Shown: positions 59,140 through 64,000 of the stretch, piece after piece | Position numbering within the stretch: position 1 is the stretch's first letter | How the letters are laid out: each line of letters opens with the position of its first letter | DNA from: JANQJA01 sp965267485 | GTDB taxonomy: Bacteria; Pseudomonadota; Gammaproteobacteria; Pseudomonadales; Azotimanducaceae | Length of the DNA: 64,000 bases | NCBI GenBank assembly: GCA_965267485.1 | Contig: OZ254080.1 | Location: forward strand, 2,294,001 to 2,358,000 | Reading direction: 5' to 3' | Position numbers and translations under genes: made by a program | The notes under the pieces: generated by a model | Databases searched by the model: none | Told to the model about the DNA's origin: nothing | Seen by the model: only the letters and a program-made list of their open reading frames with translations

Positions 59140-60074
59140 GAGTCATCCTGGACTGCGACCCGGGCCACGATGATGCACTCGCCCTGCTGATGGCCGCGCA
59201 CCATCTCGATCTCGTTGGCGTCACAACCGTCTTCGGCAACTCCACGGTGGAGAACACCACTGCCAACGCGCTGGCGATCCTGGATGCGGCTGGCCTGGAA
59301 CATATACCCGTCGCCGCCGGCGCAAGCCAGCCTCTCGAGGGCCGTATTCATTCCGGCGAATCGGTCCACGGCAAAACCGGTCTCGACGGTGCGAATCTGC
59401 CCCCATCACGCCGGCGGACCGTCGATGCCGACGCCGCCGACTTCATCTACGAGCAGGCCTGTGCCGGCGATGACCTGATCGTCATCGCTGTCGCTCCCGA
59501 AACGAACGTGGCGACGGCACTGACGCGGTATCCCGACCTTGCCACGAAGCTCCGGGCAATCTCGGTGATGGGCGGTTCCACGGAGGGTGGCAACGCCACC
59601 GCCGCAGCAGAGTTCAACATCCTCGCCGATCCCGAGGCCGCCGCAATCGTGTTCGACGCCGGTGTGCCTGTCACCATGGTCGGTCTCAACGTCACGACAT
59701 CGTTTGGTCTCGAGCAGCACCACCTGGACTCGCTGTCAAAGAGCTCATCGGGAATCGCCCGTGAACTCGCCGGCGCCCTCTCGTTCTATCTATCGCGACA
59801 GGCTGCCATGTACGAACGTACCCGGGCGCCCGTCCACGATGTCTGCGCGGTTCTGCCATTCAGTCATCCCGGCCTGATTCGGCATACCGATATTCATGTT
59901 GGCATCGAATGCCAGGGCGCGCTGACGCGGGGCATGACCGTCTGCGACCTTCGCGGCGCCATTGCAAAAGAAGGAATCGAACCCGCCCAACCCGCCAATG
60001 CCTCGGTTGCGGTGTCAGCGGACGGCGATGCGATCATCCGCCTGCTGCTCGACACCCTGAACCGATTTCCATAA
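59136..60074 (+). CDS. Inosine-uridine type nucleoside hydrolase
   Basis: A 312-residue nucleoside hydrolase cleaving the N-glycosidic bond of ribonucleosides. The calcium-binding DCDPGHDDALALL sits at residues 6-18, GVTTVFGNSTVENTTANA follows, and EFNILADPEAAAIVF supplies a second Asp ligand. It overlaps the liuD stop (ATGA), so it is cotranslated with the carboxylase, an unexpected pathway neighbour. Substrate preference unknown. Confidence 0.94.
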   Translation: MRVILDCDPGHDDALALLMAAHHLDLVGVTTVFGNSTVENTTANALAILDAAGLEHIPVAAGASQPLEGRIHSGESVHGKTGLDGANLPPSRRRTVDADAADFIYEQACAGDDLIVIAVAPETNVATALTRYPDLATKLRAISVMGGSTEGGNATAAAEFNILADPEAAAIVFDAGVPVTMVGLNVTTSFGLEQHHLDSLSKSSSGIARELAGALSFYLSRQAAMYERTRAPVHDVCAVLPFSHPGLIRHTDIHVGIECQGALTRGMTVCDLRGAIAKEGIEPAQPANASVAVSADGDAIIRLLLDTLNRFP

Positions 60075-60100
60075 GCTCACTGCCGAGCAAGGAGACCCAC

Positions 60101-61054
60101 ATGATCCACGACAACATACTAGATACCATCGGCCGCACGCCGGTCGTTCGCATTAACCGGCTCGGGCCGGAGAACCAGAACATCTTCGCCAAGGTCGAGG
60201 CGTTCAACCCGGCAGGTTCCGTCAAGGATCGTCTCGCCATTGCGATCATTGAAGATGCCGAACGCTCGGGGAAACTGAAGCCCGGGCAGACGGTCGTCGA
60301 GGCAACGTCCGGCAACACCGGGATCGCGCTCGCGATGGTCTGCGCCGCCAAGGGTTATCCGTTCGTGGCCACAATGGCCGAATCCTTCTCTGTCGAGCGA
60401 CGCAAGATCATGAAGGCCTACGGTGCCAAGGTCATTCTGACGCCGGCCGCTGAACGGGGCTCCGGCATGGTCCGCAAGGCGCAGGAACTCGCCGACAAAT
60501 ACGGCTGGTTCAAGGCAGACCAGTTCGAGAATCCGGCCAATCCCGCCTACCACAGGAATACCACAGGCCCTGAAGTGCTGCGCGATTTCGCGGGCAAGGA
60601 TCTCGACTACTTCGTCAGCGGCTGGGGAACAGGTGGCACCGTGACCGGCGCGGGCCAGGTCATCAAGCTGGCGCGACCCGATTGCCAGATCATCGGATGC
60701 GAACCCGAGAACGCGCAGCTGCTGGCCGGCAAGGAATGGAGCCCGCACAAGATTCAGGGCTGGACCCCCGATTTCGTCCCCGGCGTCATCGACAAGAACG
60801 TGATGGACGAAATCATTCCGGTGCCCGACGACAAGGCGATCGAGACTGCCCAGGCGCTTGCCGCACAGGAAGGCATCTTCTGCGGCATCTCCTGTGGCGC
60901 GACCATGTACGCAGCGCTCGAAGTGGCCGCCAGGGCACCGGCCGGCAGCACGTTCTGCGTGATGCTGCCCGACACCGGGGAACGCTACCTGTCGACACCG
61001 CTCTTTGAGAACATCAGCGAAGCGTCCGACGACGAATGGCTGGAGAGCCTGTAA
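60101..61054 (+). CDS. cysK: Cysteine synthase A
   Basis: A 317-residue PLP enzyme making cysteine from O-acetylserine and sulfide. N-terminal ILDTIGRTPVVRINRLGPENQNIFAKVEAFNPAGSVKDRLA has the PLP Lys in SVKDR. TSGNTGIALAMVCAAKGYPF and the phosphate loop GTGGTVTGAG follow, with CGISCGATMYAALEVA near the end. ATG at 60101 with AAGGAGA. It lies 26 bp after the nucleoside hydrolase, within the liu run. Confidence 0.94.
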   Translation: MIHDNILDTIGRTPVVRINRLGPENQNIFAKVEAFNPAGSVKDRLAIAIIEDAERSGKLKPGQTVVEATSGNTGIALAMVCAAKGYPFVATMAESFSVERRKIMKAYGAKVILTPAAERGSGMVRKAQELADKYGWFKADQFENPANPAYHRNTTGPEVLRDFAGKDLDYFVSGWGTGGTVTGAGQVIKLARPDCQIIGCEPENAQLLAGKEWSPHKIQGWTPDFVPGVIDKNVMDEIIPVPDDKAIETAQALAAQEGIFCGISCGATMYAALEVAARAPAGSTFCVMLPDTGERYLSTPLFENISEASDDEWLESL

Positions 61055-61070
61055 GGCGCCCCATCTGGTC

Positions 61071-61988
61071 ATGCCTGACTACCCGACCTCGGTTCGCATC
61101 GTCGAAGTCGGTGCACGGGATGGGCTGCAGAACCAGCCCAATCCGGTACCGACCGACGTCAAGGTCGAGCTGATCGACCGCCTCGCGGCGGCCGGCATCC
61201 GGCACATTGAGGCCGGCGCATTCGTCAGTCCCCGGTGGGTTCCCCTGATGGCGGATTCCGCCGACGTCATGGCGAGAATCCACCGGCGCAGCGGCGTCGT
61301 CTATTCCGTACTCACCCCCAACGAGAAGGGTATGACGCAGGCGCTCGCCACGGCCGCCGATGAAGTCGCCGTGTTTCTCGCTGCGACAGAATCGTTCTCG
61401 ATGAAGAATACCAATTGCTCCATCGACGAGGCGTTTGCGCGCACCGAACCGATATTCGCGATGGCTTCGGAGCATGGCGTACCGGTGCGCGGCTACATTT
61501 CGTGCGTGATGGGCTGCCCCTACGAGGGCGACAGTACGGGGCCGGACCGCGTCGCCGACATCGCCGCACGGCTCGTTTCCCTCGGCTGCCATGAAGTCAG
61601 CCTCGGGGACACGATTGGTCGCGGCAATGCGCTCAAGACGGCCCGCCTGATCGAACGCGTCAGCGCCCGCGTACCGGTCGAGAAACTGGCAGCACACTTC
61701 CACAATACCTACGGACAAGCACTCGCGAATCTGCACGCAGCACTGCAACAGGGTGTTGCGGTGATCGATTCGTCGGTTGCCGGTCTCGGCGGATGTCCCT
61801 ACGCGAAAGGCGCGACAGGCAATGTCGCAACCGAGGACGTGCTCTACATGCTGGAAGGAATGGGTATCGAGACGGGGATCGACCTGTCACAGGTCGTGGA
61901 TACCGCGGCGTGGATTTCGGAGGCGATTGCCGTGCCCATCGATTCGAACACGGCAACCGCGATCCTGGCGGCCCGGGAGAATCCCTAG
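61071..61988 (+). CDS. liuE: Hydroxymethylglutaryl-CoA lyase
   Basis: A 305-residue HMG-CoA lyase splitting HMG-CoA into acetoacetate and acetyl-CoA, the last leucine-degradation step. VRIVEVGARDGLQNQPNPVPTDVKVELIDRLAAAGI is the metal- and substrate-binding start. HFHNTYGQALANLHAALQQGV and the catalytic Cys in SVAGLGGCPYAKGATGNVATEDVLYML complete the site. The ATG 61071 is 16 bp after cysK, with no clear ribosome site. Tail overlaps etfA by 4 bases (convergent). Confidence 0.95.
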   Translation: MPDYPTSVRIVEVGARDGLQNQPNPVPTDVKVELIDRLAAAGIRHIEAGAFVSPRWVPLMADSADVMARIHRRSGVVYSVLTPNEKGMTQALATAADEVAVFLAATESFSMKNTNCSIDEAFARTEPIFAMASEHGVPVRGYISCVMGCPYEGDSTGPDRVADIAARLVSLGCHEVSLGDTIGRGNALKTARLIERVSARVPVEKLAAHFHNTYGQALANLHAALQQGVAVIDSSVAGLGGCPYAKGATGNVATEDVLYMLEGMGIETGIDLSQVVDTAAWISEAIAVPIDSNTATAILAARENP

Positions 61989-62917
61989 CCGAGCTTTTCG
62001 TCGAACTCAGGCACAGCCTTGAACAGGTCGGCGACAAGGCCGTAGTCGGCAACCTGGAAGATCGGCGCGTCCTCGTCCTTGTTGATGGCGACGATGACCT
62101 TGGAGTCCTTCATGCCCGCAAGGTGCTGAATCGCACCACTGATACCAACGGCGATGTAGAGTTCCGGTGCAACGATCTTGCCGGTCTGGCCAACCTGCAT
62201 GTCGTTCGGCACGAAACCCGCATCGACAGCAGCGCGTGAAGCACCGATGGCAGCGCCGAGCTTGTCGGCAACGGATTCGAGCAGTTTGAAATTCTCGCCG
62301 TTCTGCATACCCCGGCCACCGGAGATGATGATCTTGGCCGCGGTGAGTTCCGGACGGTCGAGTTCCACGATGTCTTCCTTTTCCCAGGTCGACAGGCCGC
62401 TGTCCTTTGCCACGTCGATCGACTCGACCGACGCACTGCCACCCTCGGCGGCAACCGGATCGAATGCAGTACCACGGACCGTGATGACCTTGATCGAATC
62501 CGTCGACTGGACGGTTGCAATGGCATTGCCCGCGTAGATCGGACGCTTGAAGGTATCTTCACTCTCGACGCCGATGATCTCGGAGATCTGGGCGACATCG
62601 AGCAGCGCGGCGACCCGCGGCATGAAGTTCTTGCCGCTCGTGGTCGCGGACGTCAGGATGTGGGAGTAGTCCTTGCCGATTTCGGCAACAAGCTCGCCCA
62701 TGTTTTCTGCCAGGTGATGATCGTAGGCATCGTTGTCGGCAACGAGCACCTTGCTGACGCCGTCGATCTTTGCCGCGGCTTCCCCGGCCGGGCCACAGCC
62801 CTTGCCGGCAACCAGGACGTCAATGTCGCCACCGATAGCCTTCGCCGCGGCGACGGTAACCAGCGTCGGTCCCTTGATCGATTCGTTGTCGTGATCGGCA
62901 ATTACGAGAATAGTCAT
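61985..62917 (-). CDS. etfA: Electron transfer flavoprotein, alpha subunit
   Basis: A 310-residue ETF alpha chain. The C-terminal FAD-binding region ISGAIQHLAGMKDSKVIVAINKDEDAPIFQVADYGLVADLFKAVPEF is the classical ETF-alpha signature. With EtfB it accepts electrons from LiuA-type dehydrogenases. It follows etfB with a 1-base overlap (62917 shared) and converges with liuE. Confidence 0.96.
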   Translation of the reverse strand: MTILVIADHDNESIKGPTLVTVAAAKAIGGDIDVLVAGKGCGPAGEAAAKIDGVSKVLVADNDAYDHHLAENMGELVAEIGKDYSHILTSATTSGKNFMPRVAALLDVAQISEIIGVESEDTFKRPIYAGNAIATVQSTDSIKVITVRGTAFDPVAAEGGSASVESIDVAKDSGLSTWEKEDIVELDRPELTAAKIIISGGRGMQNGENFKLLESVADKLGAAIGASRAAVDAGFVPNDMQVGQTGKIVAPELYIAVGISGAIQHLAGMKDSKVIVAINKDEDAPIFQVADYGLVADLFKAVPEFDEKLG

Positions 62918-63666
62918 CAGATTACCTTCGCTTCGTTCTTCAATTTATTGACCAGTTCGTCGACGGATTCGACGATGATGCCTGCCTGACGCTCGGGTGG
63001 CGGCTCGACCTTGAGGGTCTTCACGCGCGGCGTCGGGTCAACGCCCAGATCTTCCGGCGTGTAGGTATCCATCGGCTTTTTCTTGGCCTTCATGATGTTC
63101 GGGAGCGACGCATAGCGCGGCTCGTTCAGACGCAGGTCTGTGGTAATCACGGCCGGCAGTTTCACGGACAGCGTCTCGAGACCGCCGTCGATTTCGCGGG
63201 AGACCGTGGCGCTGTCGCTGCCGAGATCGAGTTCATTGGCGTAGGTGACCTGCCCCCAGCCCATGAGGGCCGCAACCATCTGGCCGGTCTGGCCGTTGTC
63301 ACCGTCGATGGCCTGCTTGCCGGTGATGACCAGGTTCGGCTCTTCCTTCTCGATGATCGCCTTGATGAGCTTGGCGATACCGAGCGGCTGCATGTCCTCG
63401 TCAGTTTCGACCAGAATGCCGCGGTCAGCGCCGAGCGCGAGTGCTGTACGGATTTGTTCCGCCGCCTGCTTGGGGCCAACGGAAACCACGACGACTTCCT
63501 CTACCTTGCCAGCTTCCTTCAACCGGACAGCTTCTTCGATGGCAATCTCGTCGAACGGATTGACCGACATCTTGACGTTGTTGAGATCAACGCCGCTGTG
63601 GTCATTCAAGACGCGCACGTTGACGTTGTAGTCGACGACACGCTTGGCAGTTACCAGAACTTTCAT
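62917..63666 (-). CDS. etfB: Electron transfer flavoprotein, beta subunit
   Basis: A 249-residue ETF beta chain binding AMP. MKVLVTAKRVVDYNVNVRV, NPFDEIAIEEAVRLKEAG and the signature VITTDLRLNEPRYASLPNIMKAKKKPMDT identify it. The ATG at 63666 has a GAGGA site upstream. It precedes etfA and is divergent from the ETF:ubiquinone oxidoreductase gene across 282 bp. Confidence 0.96.
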   Translation of the reverse strand: MKVLVTAKRVVDYNVNVRVLNDHSGVDLNNVKMSVNPFDEIAIEEAVRLKEAGKVEEVVVVSVGPKQAAEQIRTALALGADRGILVETDEDMQPLGIAKLIKAIIEKEEPNLVITGKQAIDGDNGQTGQMVAALMGWGQVTYANELDLGSDSATVSREIDGGLETLSVKLPAVITTDLRLNEPRYASLPNIMKAKKKPMDTYTPEDLGVDPTPRVKTLKVEPPPERQAGIIVESVDELVNKLKNEAKVI

Positions 63667-63948
63667 GCGATTCCTCTAGAAGGTTTTTATTGATAAAGAC
63701 GGGAAGGACAGCGACGCACGGGTATGCGCTTCGAGGCGCGGCCATTCACAAGAGCGCGTATTCTGCCGGTTTCGGCTGTAGCGGTCAATTCGACGCGTCA
63801 GGCAGATTCAGCGGGCAAGCCTCTGATTTCATTCCGAATTTTGGGGGAATCGGGGCGCGCTTTTTATCTACCCCCATAGATAATGGTGATTTCCAAGCGG
63901 GCCTACCATTTCATACAATAGCGCCCCTCAACCGAAGTGGAGGTTCAG
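63667..63948. promoter_or_regulatory. etfB/ETF-QO divergent intergenic region
   Basis: 282 bp without a gene. It holds the inverted repeat TTATCTA-N6-TAGATAA (63864-63883), a -10-like TACAAT (63914-63919) directed to the ETF-QO gene, and AT-rich leader near etfB. A protein binding the dyad could control both transcripts. No RNA gene is recognised. Confidence 0.6.
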
Positions 63949-64000
63949 GTGGAAGAACGAGAATCGATGGAATTTGATGTCGTCATCGTCGGCGGTGGTC
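63949..64000 (+). CDS. ETF:ubiquinone oxidoreductase, N-terminus (cut by window)
   Basis: Only the first 17 codons and one base are visible: VEERESMEFDVVIVGGG, a GTG start with a GGAGG site five bases upstream and the beginning of an FAD-binding GxGxxG fold. The sequence and the divergent etfBA neighbours fit ETF-QO, which passes ETF electrons to ubiquinone. An ATG at 63967 is an alternative start. Confidence 0.72.
   Translation, partial: MEERESMEFDVVIVGGG

Noticed and set aside
1..64000. Prophage, transposon or genomic island
   Set aside because: No integrase, transposase, tRNA-flanked boundary or run of phage genes was seen; composition looks even by eye.

Overview
The window is GC-rich, densely packed bacterial chromosome: 58 protein genes, no gene-free stretch longer than about 280 bases, and no rRNA, tRNA, CRISPR, prophage or insertion sequence that I can see. 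The gene content points to a free-living aerobic, heterotrophic, probably marine gammaproteobacterium. It includes a type II secretion cluster, a TonB receptor with a partner lipoprotein, DUF3718 and DUF3806 proteins, the leucine-degradation (liu) operon with ETF, LexA-controlled imuAB and dnaE2, and an AGCS amino-acid symporter. A Woeseiaceae- or Chromatiales-like lineage would fit, but that is an inference from gene content only.

Layout. 1-6.7 kb (minus): glutathione reductase, an alanine/glycine symporter with a large extra domain, a PreP-like M16 peptidase and a dienelactone hydrolase cut by the window edge. 6.7-11.7 kb: a DOMON-like protein, a NamZ-type muramidase, leuB, a DUF3806 secreted protein with a small membrane protein, and a CinA-C/nucleotidyltransferase fusion. 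11.7-17.3 kb: two lipoprotein hydrolases (an HExxH protein and an S9 prolyl oligopeptidase), a glycosyltransferase and alanine dehydrogenase. 17.3-20.1 kb: the SOS operon imuA-imuB, followed by a glutathione peroxidase whose catalytic residue is encoded by an in-frame TGA with a SECIS hairpin, so a selenoprotein. 20.2-27.0 kb: assorted enzymes (an RNA methylase, a DUF4397 lipoprotein, a zinc alcohol dehydrogenase, a TauD-like dioxygenase, an acetyltransferase and a class III CoA-transferase). 27.1-31.9 kb: a Tat-exported Fe-S aldo/keto reductase followed by larC-larE-larB (nickel-pincer cofactor synthesis) without larA, then a second aldo/keto reductase. 32-39.4 kb (minus): a DUF3718 protein, a TonB receptor and a 1299-residue lipoprotein built of three roughly 400-residue repeats, with a phased CTTTAA-type array upstream. 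39.4-44.0 kb: a small lipoprotein, a CFA-synthase-like methylase and dnaE2 with its own LexA box. 44-51.5 kb (minus): gspE-F-G-H-I-J-K-L-M. 51.6-53.6 kb: a LysR regulator and pyrB. 53.6-62.0 kb: liuA-B-C-D, a nucleoside hydrolase, cysK and liuE (HMG-CoA lyase). 62-64 kb: etfA and etfB (minus) and the divergent start of ETF:ubiquinone oxidoreductase.

How the genes work together. LiuA passes electrons to ETF (etfAB), and ETF:QO passes them to quinone, so the right end forms one catabolic and respiratory unit. ImuA, ImuB and DnaE2 form the mutasome; they sit about 21 kb apart here but both start points carry a perfect CTGT-N8-ACAG LexA operator. Glutathione reductase and the Sec-peroxidase could both serve peroxide defence. 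The most notable items are the selenocysteine glutathione peroxidase, the apparently leaderless SOS-controlled imuA, the triplicated lipoprotein/TonB pair with its phased repeat array, and the CinA-C/nucleotidyltransferase fusion.
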